38,251 nt of DNA from CAZVIK01 sp964627045 (GCA_964627045.1 CAZVIK010000011.1:1-38251); one strand, 5' to 3'. Counted from the stretch's first letter, positions 24,278-33,009 are shown. Notes: generated by a model not told the origin, from the letters alone. Numbers and translations are program-made.

Positions 24278-24282
24278 CCTCC
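24278..24282 (-). promoter_or_regulatory. Ribosome binding site fixing the PEP-CTERM gene start
   Basis: Minus-strand GGAGG, 4 bases (AAAA) before ATG 24273. It decides against upstream in-frame ATGs that would extend the protein by 33 residues. Confidence 0.65.
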
Positions 24283-24492
24283 GGATGCGCGCGTGACGGC
24301 GCGCATCACCTTTGATACGAAGCAGCGGCGGCTTTGGACCAATGGCGACGAAAAAATGCGAGCGCGGCCCATGCCGGCGTGCGCCGCCGGGCGCGGGCTG
24401 GGCGCAAGTCATTGGCCCAGCAAGCGCAATGCACTCTGCGCGTCATGCCCGCCACGGCGGCCGGGGACGGCGCCGGCGGTTGCGCGCGCCGT

Positions 24493-27201
24493 TCAGGGCT
24501 CGGGTTCTGCGGTCGCCTCCGCCGCAGGCGGCGGGAGGCGGCGGTATTCGATCTTGCGGATGGCCCCAACCGTCGAATAAGATGCGAAGCCGAGCGGGCG
24601 GTTCAGTTCGATTTCGCCGAAGCGCAGATGCACGGCGCGATCGTGTATAAACACGTCGATAGCCGGGTCCTTGTCGATCCAGGCCGAGATGCGTCCGCCC
24701 GACACGCGAAGCGTGTGCGTGTAGAAGCGGCCGCGCTCGATCTGCCATGCGGTCCCGGTTTCGTTCTCCGAGGCGTCCATGCCGTCGAGGCTGGAAATGC
24801 CCACCAGACTGCCGCCCCAACCGCCCACAATCCAGGTGGCGTGTGAATCCTCTACGGGGAAGGTGATGCTGGCGAAGAAATCGCTGCCCTCCAGGCGCGC
24901 GGCCTCGAACCGGATTTCGTAATCCATGTAGGGGAACGCCCCGTTCCAGGTGATTCCCGTCATGTAGCCCGAACCGAGGATGATGACGCCCTTTTCGACG
25001 CTGACCTTGCCGTGCCCGGTGAACGGCGTCTCCTTCCAGCCTTTCAACGACACGCCGTCGAACATGGACTGCCACTCGCCCACCGGCGGGAGCGGAGCTT
25101 CCTTGGGCTCGTCGCCCGTTCCCGGGTCCAGGCCGAGGCGGTTCGCCAGGAAGGCGAGCACATCGGCATCCTCCTCGATGCGCATCGAAGTGGGTTTGCC
25201 GGAGCCGTGGCCGGCCGAAGCGCCGATGCGGATTAGGACCGGGGCATCGCCGCGCTGCGCGCGCTGAAGCGCGGCGGCGTACTTGAAACTATGCGAGGGC
25301 ACCACGCGGTCGTCGTGATCGGCGGTGACGATCAGCGTGGCAGGGTACTTCGCCGCTTCGCGGATGTTGTGGAGCGGCGAGTACTTGTAGATGGCGCGGA
25401 AGTCTTCGGGGTCGTCGGGCGAACCGTAGTCGGAGACCCATGCGGCGCCGATGGTGAACTTGTGGAATCGCAGCATGTCCATCACGCCGACCCAGGGAAC
25501 GGCCGCGGCGAATAGGTCCGGACGCTGGTTCAGCACGGCGCCGATAAGTAACCCTCCGTTGGAACGGCCTTCGATGGAGAGCTTCGACGGCGTGGTGTAG
25601 CGGTTCGAGATCAGCCACTCGGCGGCTGCGATGAAGTCGTCAAAGACGTTTTGCTTGTGCTGCCGTGTGCCGGCGCTATGCCATTCCTCGCCGTATTCGC
25701 CGCCGCCGCGCAGGTTGGCCACGGCCAGCACGCCGCCCATCTCCAGAAAGCCCAGGAAACGCGGGGTGAAGTCCGGCTTGATCGAGATATCGAATCCGCC
25801 ATAGCCGTAGAGGAGCGCGGGATGCGACCCATCCGGCAGCAGGCCGCGGCGATGAACCAGGAACATCGGGATGCGCGTGCCGTCCTTGCTCGGGTAGAAA
25901 ACCTGGCGCGAAGTATATAGGGACGGGTCGAAGGGGAGTGTCGCGTCCAGCAGCGGGCGGCAGGCGTTTCCTTCAGCGCCGCAATCGTAGATGGTCTGCG
26001 GAGAGGTGAACGAGACCACCGAGAAGTAGCGCCTTGAGTTCTCGGCGATGGCGATGGTGGCGTTCGCGGGCAGGGGAACGTCGTAGCCGGGGCGGCCGTC
26101 CAGAGAGCGCACGCGGGCGATGCCGGTGGCGTCCTTCAGGTATTGCAACACCAGCCAGGAGCCGTCCAGGGTGCTTTGTTCCAGGCGATAGTTGGACTGC
26201 GGCACGACCTCGGTCCAGGCGTCGCGCGCGGGCGTCTTTAGATCGACGGCGACGACGCGGCCACGGGGCGCCCGGTAGGTGGTCTGCACGTAGAAAACGT
26301 CGCCGCGGGAGCCGAGGAAAGACTGCGCGGCGTAGAATTCCGGGATGAGTTCGTGGGTCTTGCCGTCGGCGGCCTTCAGGTCCTGGTAGAAGAGCAGCGT
26401 CTGTGTGAGCGTGCCTTGTTCGACGAGGATGGCGAGGTAGCGGCCGTCCTCGGTGGCGTGCGGGGTAAACTGCCAGTCCTTGTGATCCGGGCGCTCGTAG
26501 ATCAGCGGGTCGGCCGATTGCGCGGTCTCCAGCCGGTGGTAGTAGAGCTTCTGGAACTCGTTGGGGCTGGTGAGCGCGTTGCCCTGCGGCTGCGGATAGC
26601 GGGAATAGTAGAAGCCGCGGCTGTCAGCCGACCAGGAGGGCGCGGAAAACTTGATCCAGTCGAGTTGATCGTCGAGGTCCTTGCCGGTGGAGACTTCGCG
26701 GACGCGCCACGCCTGCCAGTCCGAGCCGGCGCGGGCGATGCCGTAGGCCAGCCACTTGCCGTCGGGGCTGGGGGCCCACGTTGAAAGAGACGCGGTGCCA
26801 TCGGCGGCCACGGTGTTCAGGTCTAGAAGCACGCGGGGCGGGGCATCGGTGCCTTCGCGGACGTAGAGAACGGGCTGGTTGGCAAGGCCGGTCTGCTGGA
26901 GGAAGAAGATGCGCCCGCCACGGACGACGATGCCGGCGTTGGAGCCGTAGAGCGGCATGCGGTCGTGGTTCCAAAGGCGCTTCATGCGCGCGAGCATGGG
27001 CGGGAGTTGGGGCGCGGCGGCGAACCAGGCGCCCGTATAGGCGCGCTGCGACGCGACCCACGCCTGGGTTTGGGGCGAATCCAGGTCTTCGAGCCAGCGG
27101 TAGGGATCGGCTACCTTCACGCCATGATAGTCGTCCACCTGCGCACCGCGTTCGGTGACCGGGACGGTAGCGAGCAATAGTGCCAAGGCGACGCTCCACA
27201 T
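24493..27201 (-). CDS. Prolyl oligopeptidase fused to a C-terminal DUF1080 (3-keto-disaccharide hydrolase-like) domain
   Basis: 902 residues with a short N-terminal signal-like segment (MWSVALALLLATVPV). Residues ~20-690 are an S9A prolyl oligopeptidase: N-terminal DDYHGVKVADPYRWLEDLDS, a seven-bladed propeller, then the alpha/beta hydrolase with Ser547 in EGRSNGGLL, Asp630/631 in TADHDDRVV and His665 in GASAGHGSGK. All catalytic elements are present. After a Pro/Glu linker, residues ~715-890 form a DUF1080 domain (SMFDGVSLKGWKE, YEIRFEAARLEGSDFFASIT). POPs normally end near residue 700, so the extra domain is a true fusion on one uninterrupted frame. DUF1080 proteins bind or act on sugars, suggesting a role on glycopeptides or anchoring to a glycan. 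Divergent from another DUF1080 gene. Confidence 0.9.
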   Translation of the reverse strand: MWSVALALLLATVPVTERGAQVDDYHGVKVADPYRWLEDLDSPQTQAWVASQRAYTGAWFAAAPQLPPMLARMKRLWNHDRMPLYGSNAGIVVRGGRIFFLQQTGLANQPVLYVREGTDAPPRVLLDLNTVAADGTASLSTWAPSPDGKWLAYGIARAGSDWQAWRVREVSTGKDLDDQLDWIKFSAPSWSADSRGFYYSRYPQPQGNALTSPNEFQKLYYHRLETAQSADPLIYERPDHKDWQFTPHATEDGRYLAILVEQGTLTQTLLFYQDLKAADGKTHELIPEFYAAQSFLGSRGDVFYVQTTYRAPRGRVVAVDLKTPARDAWTEVVPQSNYRLEQSTLDGSWLVLQYLKDATGIARVRSLDGRPGYDVPLPANATIAIAENSRRYFSVVSFTSPQTIYDCGAEGNACRPLLDATLPFDPSLYTSRQVFYPSKDGTRIPMFLVHRRGLLPDGSHPALLYGYGGFDISIKPDFTPRFLGFLEMGGVLAVANLRGGGEYGEEWHSAGTRQHKQNVFDDFIAAAEWLISNRYTTPSKLSIEGRSNGGLLIGAVLNQRPDLFAAAVPWVGVMDMLRFHKFTIGAAWVSDYGSPDDPEDFRAIYKYSPLHNIREAAKYPATLIVTADHDDRVVPSHSFKYAAALQRAQRGDAPVLIRIGASAGHGSGKPTSMRIEEDADVLAFLANRLGLDPGTGDEPKEAPLPPVGEWQSMFDGVSLKGWKETPFTGHGKVSVEKGVIILGSGYMTGITWNGAFPYMDYEIRFEAARLEGSDFFASITFPVEDSHATWIVGGWGGSLVGISSLDGMDASENETGTAWQIERGRFYTHTLRVSGGRISAWIDKDPAIDVFIHDRAVHLRFGEIELNRPLGFASYSTVGAIRKIEYRRLPPPAAEATAEPEP

Positions 27202-27280
27202 AGATGCCTCGATTATCGCGCAGGCGGCGGTGCCGGGGCCCGCGGGCGTGGTGTATCATACCCGTTTTCGGGAGTTCACC
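27202..27280. promoter_or_regulatory. Divergent promoter region between two DUF1080-containing genes
   Basis: 79 bases separate the two start codons. GTATCATAC at 27253-27261 is nearly symmetrical and gives -10-like TATCAT on plus and TATGAT on minus. A second minus-strand GATAAT lies at 27212-27217. No clear -35 elements. Confidence 0.35.
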
Positions 27281-27922
27281 ATGAAGAAGACCGTAGGAGC
27301 CCTGTTTCTGTTCGCCTGTGCGGCGGCGTGGGCGCAGTTGCCGGCGGGCGCCAAGCGGCCGGGCGAAGACTGGGTGCAACTGTTCAACGGCAAAGACACC
27401 TCGGGCTGGAACAACGTCGGCAAAGAAGAGTGGGTGGTGCTGCCCGGCGGCGTGCTGCAAGGCAAGGCGGTGACCAAGGAGTACGGCTACCTGGAGACCG
27501 CGCGCAACTACAAGGACTTCACCTTTTCGGTACGATTCAAGTGCGTGGGGGCAGGCAACAGCGGCATCTACTTTCACACGCGATTCAAACCGGGTACGGT
27601 GGACGTGAGCCAGGGCGCGCAGTTCGAGATCGATTGCGCCGTCAACCGGCACACCGCCGGGGTATACGACGTGAAGCGGCAATGGCTGGTGTGGCCGTCC
27701 CCCGACAAAGAAGCCGTGGTGCGGCAGGACGACTGGAACGAGATGACGGTGACGGTGCTGGGGAACCGGTACATATCACGGCTGAACGGCGTCGAGATGA
27801 TCGACTACACCGACCCGCGGGCCGATTTCCTGGACGGGACCGTCGCACTCCAGCTCCATTCCGGCGGCGACGGGCACATGCTGTTCAAAGACATCTGGGT
27901 GCGCGATTTGACGAAGCGGTAG
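27281..27922 (+). CDS. Secreted DUF1080 (3-keto-disaccharide hydrolase family) protein
   Basis: 213 residues. Signal peptide MKKTVGALFLFACAAAWAQ. The mature chain is a single concanavalin-like jelly-roll of the DUF1080 family: WVQLFNGKDTSGWNNVG, the ligand-site strand FTFSVRFKCVGAGNSGIYFH, QFEIDCAVNRHTAGVYD, WNEMTVTVLGNRYISRLNG and LHSGGDGHMLFKDIWVRD. Members are known as 3-keto-glycoside/3-keto-disaccharide hydrolases or sugar-binding modules. ATG 27281 follows GGGAG with good spacing; earlier in-frame starts would remove the signal peptide from the N-terminus. Divergent from the POP-DUF1080 fusion, so the two may share substrate and regulation. Confidence 0.9.
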   Translation: MKKTVGALFLFACAAAWAQLPAGAKRPGEDWVQLFNGKDTSGWNNVGKEEWVVLPGGVLQGKAVTKEYGYLETARNYKDFTFSVRFKCVGAGNSGIYFHTRFKPGTVDVSQGAQFEIDCAVNRHTAGVYDVKRQWLVWPSPDKEAVVRQDDWNEMTVTVLGNRYISRLNGVEMIDYTDPRADFLDGTVALQLHSGGDGHMLFKDIWVRDLTKR

Positions 27923-27959
27923 GGGCCGTGCGGCTGCCGAGTGGTGTGGGTGGGGGAAC

Positions 27960-28037
27960 TGGTACGCCCGACAGGATTCGAACCTGTGACCTCTTGCTCC
28001 GGAGGCAAGCGCTCTATCCGGACTGAGCTACGGGCGC
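27960..28037 (-). tRNA. tRNA-Arg (anticodon CCG)
   Basis: Full cloverleaf on the minus strand. Acceptor GCGCCCG pairs with CGGGCGT (one G-U). D arm GCTC/GAGC. Anticodon stem CTTGC/GCAAG with loop CTCCGGA, anticodon CCG reading CGG. T arm ACAGG-TTCGAAT-CCTGT. Discriminator A and an encoded CCA at 27960-27962. 75 bases without CCA. Confidence 0.97.
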
Positions 28038-28045
28038 CCACATTC

Positions 28046-28074
28046 AGTATAGGGCAGTAGAGAGGTTCCGGCAA
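28046..28074 (-). promoter_or_regulatory. Promoter of tRNA-Arg
   Basis: Minus strand: -35 TTGCCG (28069-28074), 17-base spacer, -10 TATACT (28046-28051), 8 bases before the tRNA 5' end. A good sigma-70-type match. Confidence 0.7.
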
Positions 28075-28178
28075 ACCGGCGTCCGGCTTGCGCCGCACGG
28101 AGGGTGCCGAAGCGCATCGGTCTGCGCGCTGGTCCGGTGTTTTTGCTTCGCCCGTCCGGGCAGCGGGCCGGGCGCGAT

Positions 28179-28206
28179 GGCGGGAAGCCCCTGAGGACTT
28201 CCCGCC
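28179..28206 (-). terminator. Hairpin downstream of the SBBP gene, possible terminator
   Basis: Perfect 9-bp inverted repeat GGCGGGAAG / CTTCCCGCC with a 10-base loop, 10 bases after the SBBP stop codon. No T-run follows, so intrinsic termination is uncertain; it may be an mRNA 3'-end stabiliser. Confidence 0.4.
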
Positions 28207-28215
28207 ACGCTGGCC

Positions 28216-31200
28216 CTACGGCGCCGGGAAGGTAAAACTGGTCNNNNNNNNNNTGAGTGTGTTGCTCTTGCGCACTCCCGCCGGCCGCTCTACGGAAATC
28301 GCGATAGTGAAGTTGCCCGCTGTGAACCGGTAGCCCGGAAACCAAAGCGTGATCTGAATGGTCCCGCTGGTGGTTCCGTTCACCGTCGCCGGCTGCGTAA
28401 AGCCCGAGATTCCGCCGTTGTTGATATTGAAGTTGATGCGAGCTTCACCTGTAACCGAGGCTCCCTGCGGATCGACAAAATCGACGATGATCGGCAACTC
28501 CGCTTGGGTCGATGAGTTCGTGGCCGGGCCGGCACGCAGGTTGGAGATGATGAAGTTCGGGTCTGCCACCGCGTTAATGGTGAATTGCCGAGCGTTCGAC
28601 GTGCCTGCGGGTGACACGGCCGCCAATGAGCGGTCGCCGGGCGTGGCCGTCGAGGCAATGGTGATGGTCGCTGTGACCGAATATTCGGTTGCAAGAAGGT
28701 TGGTGACCGTGATGCCGTCGGGCGGAGTGAACTCGAGCGCCGTAACACCCGAGAGGTTGTAGCCGCTGACGGTCAACGTGAATGTGGTCCCGACATCGGC
28801 CTTCCATTGCGAGAGCGTACTGATGCTGGGAATCAGCGGGGCGTTGACGGTGAAGTTCACGCTGTTCGAGGTTCCGAACGGGGTCGTCACACTCAGAGTC
28901 CGCACCCCTTGAGCGGCGGTAGCGTCGATCTTGAGGGTCGCGGTCACCTGCGTGGAGGTGGCGTTCACGTTGCTGACCGTCAGGCCCGCAGCAGGATTGA
29001 ACGCGAGTTGCGCCCCGGCCAAGTTGCTCCCGGCGAGCGTCAGATTCACGGTATCTCCGGCGCGTGCGGAGTTGGGCGTCACCGAGGTCAGCGCCGGCGG
29101 CGGGGTAACCGCGGCCACGTTCACGGTGACGGTGTTGGCGGTCTTCCCGTCCACGGTGACGACGATGTTGACGTCGCCCCGCCCCGCGGTGGCGCGCGGG
29201 AGTTCCACGTTTAGCTGATCGAGCCCGATCAAACCGGCCACGGCGCCCATATACAGCGGCGTTGTCTGGATCCCATCTATGGTCACGTTTACATTGGCGA
29301 GCCCCGTACGGTTGCGAAATCCGGTTCCGTACAGTTCCAGGAATATCTTGTCGGTGGGGAATCCAAGATCGATTGGCTGGCCGACGAACCTGGCCTGCCC
29401 GCTGTCATAGCGATAGATCTGGAAGTAGGTGACGTCGTCGCCGCGGACGCGAATTCCGTTCCCGGCGACGATGCCCGCACCGTTGGTGTTCAACGAGAAC
29501 AGTCCTGGGTTGACGCTCTCGATGTTGATGGTGGCGGTTTGCACGGCTCCGTCCTGGCAGTTGATGGTAACGGTCGCCGGGCCGCCCTGCGTCTGTTCAT
29601 CGATGTAGAAGTTGATCTGCGTGGCGGAGGTGAAGAACAGCGACGATTCGCGGCTGGTTCCCGCGCTGTCGCGCACCGTGACGGTGACCCCGCCCAAGGT
29701 CGTGGGCAGCGGGAGAACATTGGCCGGGGCGATGTACAGCCCGGTGGTGAAGTTCTGGCCCCACGCGACGGCGATCATGCCGGGAGCGAGTGCGCTGTTA
29801 CGGAAGCTCGCCGCCGAAGTGAACGTCACGGGCACCTGCGCGGCCTGAACGGTGGCGGTGAAGACCACGGGGGTCGCGCCGGTGGTGGCAACGTTGATGG
29901 TGACGGTTCCTGCCGTAGTGGGCGTAGCGATGGACGAAGCGCGTCCGTCGGCGCCGGTGACAACGCTGGCCGGATTCAGCGTTGCGCCGGTGCTGGTGAA
30001 GGTGACGGTGGCCCCGGCGAGCGGTACGCCGCCGTTACGGACTTCCACCAGAAGCGGCGCGGGAAGCGCCACGCCCGTGGTCCCGGTCTGGCTGTTGCCG
30101 GAAACGATGGAGAGGACCGGCGCGGTCGCCGCGGCGATTTCCAGCTTTGCAACGAACGTGTCACCCGAGCCGCGGTACGTCGTCTGATAAGTGCCCGGCG
30201 TGGTTGGGAACGCCGACGAGGAGGTGTCTCCGGTGATGTAGGCGGCGCCGCTGGAGTCCAGCGCAATACCGTACGCCGCGTCGGCATTTGTTCCGCCGAG
30301 GTAGGTTGAGAAGGGCAGCCCGGAGCCGGCTGGGTTCAGCTTGGAAACGAAAGCGTCCAACCCGCCGGCGCGGGACGCCTGCGTGGCGTCCGCCGACACC
30401 GGGAAGTTGGTGGAGTCGGTAAAGCCGGTGACGTGGGCATTGCCGGCGGAGTCCACCGCGATTCCCCAGGTCCGATCGTCGCCGGCTCCGCCGAGGAACG
30501 TGGCGTAAACCGGGGCGGCCCCAGCCGGATTCAGCTTCAGAACCCACGCGTCGTTGGCCCCACCGCTGTGTGTGGCTTGGAGGGCGCCTGCGGTCGTTGG
30601 GAAATTGGTCGAAGTGGTTCGTCCGGTGGTATAGGCATTCCCCTGGGCGTCAATCGCGACCGCATACGCAGCATCCTCAGAAGTGCCGCCGAACTCGGAG
30701 GAATAGACCAGGGCGGTGCCCCCGGCGTTCAGCTTCGCGACGAAAGCGTCTCTTCCTCCGCCGGCGGGCTTATAGGCGCCAGCCGTGGTGGGGAAGCCCG
30801 CCGAGTCGGTCCAGCCGGCGACGTACGCACTGCCGGAGGAATCCACGGCGATCGCCATGCCCTCATCGTCACTGCCCCCTCCCAGAAAGGTGGAATACCC
30901 CAGGCTCCTGCCATCGGGTTCGAGGCGAAGCACGAAGGCATCCGTCACTCCCTGCGGTGTGATCTGGTAAGAACCGGCTTTGGTCGGGAAGGTGTTGCCC
31001 GAGGTGGTATATCCAGTGGCGAACAGGGCATTCCCGGGTCCAACCGCCACGCTCCAGATCTCCTCGTGACCGGTGGTCCCGGCGGCATACGTTGAGTAGA
31101 CGAGCGACGAGCCCGTCGTGCCGAATTTGGCGAGGAACGCGTCCACGCAGCAGGTGTCGTTCGTCGTCGTCTGAAAAGCCCCTGGAGTTATGGGAAGCGT

Positions 31201-32304
31201 GTATGATGTGGTCCAGCCACCGATGTAGGCATTGCCGGCGCTGTCAATGGCGATGGCGTTCGCGCCGGTGCTGCCGTCGTTGCCGTGGAAGTAGGTGGAG
31301 TAGACCAATGCGGTGCCGGTCGGATTCAGCTTGGTGACGAAGGCGTCGGAACTGTCGCCGGTCCGTGGACCGGGGGTCGTTTGATAGGCGGAAGCCACGG
31401 GAAACGAGGTCGAATCCGTCAGGCCGGCGATATAGGCGCTGCCGGAGCTGTCCACCGCGATGCCGTACACACTGTCGTATCCGGCCGCACCCACCAGCGT
31501 CGAGTAGCTGATCCTGGGGTCGATGACCAGCGGACGCCTGCGGTCATAGTCGGCCACGCGGAAGCCGACCTCGCGCCCGCCCAGCAGGACGTGCGAGGCT
31601 TCCACTCGCTTGAGCCGGCCCTCTTCCTCCTGGTACACCGCGGGCATGTACTGCCTGAGTTCCCCGAGTTTGGTCTTCAGTACCAGGTCACCGCCGGGCT
31701 CCACGCGCATCTCTTCGACGCCTTCGTAAGCCAGGCGGATCGAGTCCGGGGATGCGCCCGGAGCCACTACGAAGTCGAACTCCAGCTCGCGCTGATTGCC
31801 GTAGTAAACCAAATCGATACCCGGGTACACGCCCTCGAGCCGGACCCGGCGATAAGTGGGAATGTCCGTGCGCCAGTTGGCCGGGTCCGGTCCGGAGAAG
31901 TAGTTCACCTTGCCGGGAAGGAGCCCCTCACCGTACATCTGAACGGCGCCGCCGGAGCCCGGCAGCCGAAGGTGAAGCATCGTCGACTCGACTTCGCGAC
32001 GCTCGCCCCTTTGTCTCTTGCGTCCCTCGCGATCCCGACCCTGCGGTGCAGCGCGCTTCAGGGAAAGGACCGCTTCGGTGGGCGTGAGCATGATACCGTA
32101 GCCCGACCCGCGCGCCAGGAAGCGAGCCGCGGGGCCGGCCTGGCCCCAGTTCGCTTCAAAGCTCATTTCGAGGTTGCCGTAGTTCGCGCGCGCCCGCGCG
32201 ATGTCCTCATCCCCGGCCGCCCGAGCTACCGCCACGGACAGCCCAAGAAGAACCAAGACAACGGACAGTACAGCCAGTTTTCCTTCCGCGCCGCGTGGTC
32301 TCAT
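28216..32304 (-). CDS. Giant secreted SBBP-repeat / TIGR03437 / IPT protein (interrupted by an assembly gap)
   Basis: About 1362 residues as drawn. Signal peptide at the N-terminus (LAVLSVVLVLLGLSVAVARA). Residues ~40-260 are the DUF7948-like domain that precedes SBBP repeats (MSFEANWGQAGPAARFLARG, NYFSGPDPANWRTDIPTYRR, GIDLVYYGNQRELEFDFVVA). Seven ~55-residue SBBP beta-propeller repeats follow. Next come an Ig-like domain (about 735-815), a TIGR03437 domain (about 818-1065), and two IPT/TIG-like domains (about 1070-1245), then a Thr/Asn-rich C-terminal domain cut by 10 N. ATG 32304 is chosen; an in-frame start at 32361 would sit inside the TATAAT. The last residues (TSFTFPAP) after the gap are in frame only if the true gap keeps the phase. 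Role: extracellular adhesin or scaffold, unproven. Confidence 0.85.
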   Translation of the reverse strand: MRPRGAEGKLAVLSVVLVLLGLSVAVARAAGDEDIARARANYGNLEMSFEANWGQAGPAARFLARGSGYGIMLTPTEAVLSLKRAAPQGRDREGRKRQRGERREVESTMLHLRLPGSGGAVQMYGEGLLPGKVNYFSGPDPANWRTDIPTYRRVRLEGVYPGIDLVYYGNQRELEFDFVVAPGASPDSIRLAYEGVEEMRVEPGGDLVLKTKLGELRQYMPAVYQEEEGRLKRVEASHVLLGGREVGFRVADYDRRRPLVIDPRISYSTLVGAAGYDSVYGIAVDSSGSAYIAGLTDSTSFPVASAYQTTPGPRTGDSSDAFVTKLNPTGTALVYSTYFHGNDGSTGANAIAIDSAGNAYIGGWTTSYTLPITPGAFQTTTNDTCCVDAFLAKFGTTGSSLVYSTYAAGTTGHEEIWSVAVGPGNALFATGYTTSGNTFPTKAGSYQITPQGVTDAFVLRLEPDGRSLGYSTFLGGGSDDEGMAIAVDSSGSAYVAGWTDSAGFPTTAGAYKPAGGGRDAFVAKLNAGGTALVYSSEFGGTSEDAAYAVAIDAQGNAYTTGRTTSTNFPTTAGALQATHSGGANDAWVLKLNPAGAAPVYATFLGGAGDDRTWGIAVDSAGNAHVTGFTDSTNFPVSADATQASRAGGLDAFVSKLNPAGSGLPFSTYLGGTNADAAYGIALDSSGAAYITGDTSSSAFPTTPGTYQTTYRGSGDTFVAKLEIAAATAPVLSIVSGNSQTGTTGVALPAPLLVEVRNGGVPLAGATVTFTSTGATLNPASVVTGADGRASSIATPTTAGTVTINVATTGATPVVFTATVQAAQVPVTFTSAASFRNSALAPGMIAVAWGQNFTTGLYIAPANVLPLPTTLGGVTVTVRDSAGTSRESSLFFTSATQINFYIDEQTQGGPATVTINCQDGAVQTATINIESVNPGLFSLNTNGAGIVAGNGIRVRGDDVTYFQIYRYDSGQARFVGQPIDLGFPTDKIFLELYGTGFRNRTGLANVNVTIDGIQTTPLYMGAVAGLIGLDQLNVELPRATAGRGDVNIVVTVDGKTANTVTVNVAAVTPPPALTSVTPNSARAGDTVNLTLAGSNLAGAQLAFNPAAGLTVSNVNATSTQVTATLKIDATAAQGVRTLSVTTPFGTSNSVNFTVNAPLIPSISTLSQWKADVGTTFTLTVSGYNLSGVTALEFTPPDGITVTNLLATEYSVTATITIASTATPGDRSLAAVSPAGTSNARQFTINAVADPNFIISNLRAGPATNSSTQAELPIIVDFVDPQGASVTGEARINFNINNGGISGFTQPATVNGTTSGTIQITLWFPGYRFTAGNFTIAISVERPAGVRKSNTLXXXXTSFTFPAP
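28244..28253. other. Assembly gap (10 N) inside the SBBP gene
   Basis: Exactly ten N, most likely a placeholder of unknown true length. Sequence on each side may not be adjacent in the genome, so the C-terminus of the SBBP protein is provisional. Confidence 0.95.
30140..31506 (-). repeat. Seven tandem SBBP protein repeats (coding)
   Basis: Seven imperfect repeats of about 180-200 bases, each encoding YSTxxGG...AIAVDSxGxAYxxGxTxSxxFPTTxGAxQ-like sequence. Examples of starts: YSTLVGAAGYDS, YSTYFHGNDGST, YSTFLGGGSDDE, YATFLGGAGDDR, FSTYLGGTNADA. They form a beta-propeller and are a likely site of recombination and misassembly. Confidence 0.85.
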
Positions 32305-32360
32305 GATACGCGCGCCCCCTTTACTCAGGATTGTGAACGTGGAAACGCTAGGCAGGGCCA

Positions 32361-32366
32361 ATTATA
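32361..32366 (-). promoter_or_regulatory. Probable -10 element (TATAAT) of the SBBP gene
   Basis: Minus-strand TATAAT, 56 bases before the start. A TTGTCG lies 19 bases further upstream as a weak -35. Confidence 0.5.
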
Positions 32367-32403
32367 CATCCGCGGGAGCGCGCCGCGACAAACCGGCAGT
32401 TAA

Positions 32404-32419
32404 AGGTTAGTTTCAACCT
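32404..32419 (-). terminator. Weak hairpin after the redoxin gene
   Basis: Minus strand: 5-bp stem AGGTT/AACCT, 6-base loop, then TTAAC. Short and AT-poor tail; a terminator only tentatively. Confidence 0.25.
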
Positions 32420-32446
32420 GTTCAGCCGTCAATCAGAGAGACTCCG

Positions 32447-33004
32447 CTACTTCTTGGCCGGCGGTGCGGGTTCGGCCACGAGCCTAGCGACGAGTTTGCG
32501 GATGTTGTTGTCGCGCGCGGCGTCGCTGGGGCCCATGAAGGGATCGTCGCCCATATACTGGCCGCGGATCTTCCCGGCGCGGTCGATGAAGACCATGATA
32601 GGAACGTAAGTCCGGAGTTTGGGGGAGCGTTGGAGGAAGTCGTAGACCGGGTCGCGGTCGGAATAGCCGACGGGGAAAGACGCGTTGGCGCGCTGCGCGA
32701 ACTCTTCTACCAGCATGATCGCCATTGCGTTGAAGGCGACCGCCAGCGTCTGGAATCCCTTGGGGCCGTACTGCCGCTGCAAGCCGTTCATGAAGCGGGT
32801 CGTGTCCAGGCAGTGGGGGCAGTCGGTGGAGACAAACATCAATGCCACCACCTTGCCTCGATAGGAGCTTAGAAGAAGGTCTTTGCCCGCCAGCGTGTGA
32901 ACGACAAACTCGGGCGCCTGGCGCGGCGGGGCGTCGGCCCCCAAGACGGACGCGGCCCACAGGCCGGCAGCGGTCAACACAAGCAGAGCCCGGCGAAGCA
33001 CCAC
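32447..33004 (-). CDS. Secreted TlpA/ResA-like redoxin with CPHC motif
   Basis: 185 residues from GTG 33004. Signal peptide VVLRRALLVLTAAGLWAASVLGAD. Thioredoxin fold of the AhpC-TSA/redoxin type: APEFVVHTLAGKDLLLSSYR, then KVVALMFVSTDCPHC with active-site Cys62 and Cys65, and the cis-Pro region YVPIMVFIDRAGKIRGQY. CPHC is also the DsbA active-site sequence, but the N-terminal layout is TlpA/AhpC-like. Expected role: periplasmic thiol-disulfide exchange. The TTG at 33019 lies within the RBS and is rejected. It follows the metallopeptidase gene by 29 bases and is probably co-transcribed. Confidence 0.85.
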   Translation of the reverse strand: MVLRRALLVLTAAGLWAASVLGADAPPRQAPEFVVHTLAGKDLLLSSYRGKVVALMFVSTDCPHCLDTTRFMNGLQRQYGPKGFQTLAVAFNAMAIMLVEEFAQRANASFPVGYSDRDPVYDFLQRSPKLRTYVPIMVFIDRAGKIRGQYMGDDPFMGPSDAARDNNIRKLVARLVAEPAPPAKK

Positions 33005-33009
33005 GGATT

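Noticed and set aside
30140..31506. Possible CRISPR or DNA satellite array
   Set aside because: The periodicity is ~180-200 bases, diverged at DNA level, in frame, and explained by SBBP protein repeats.
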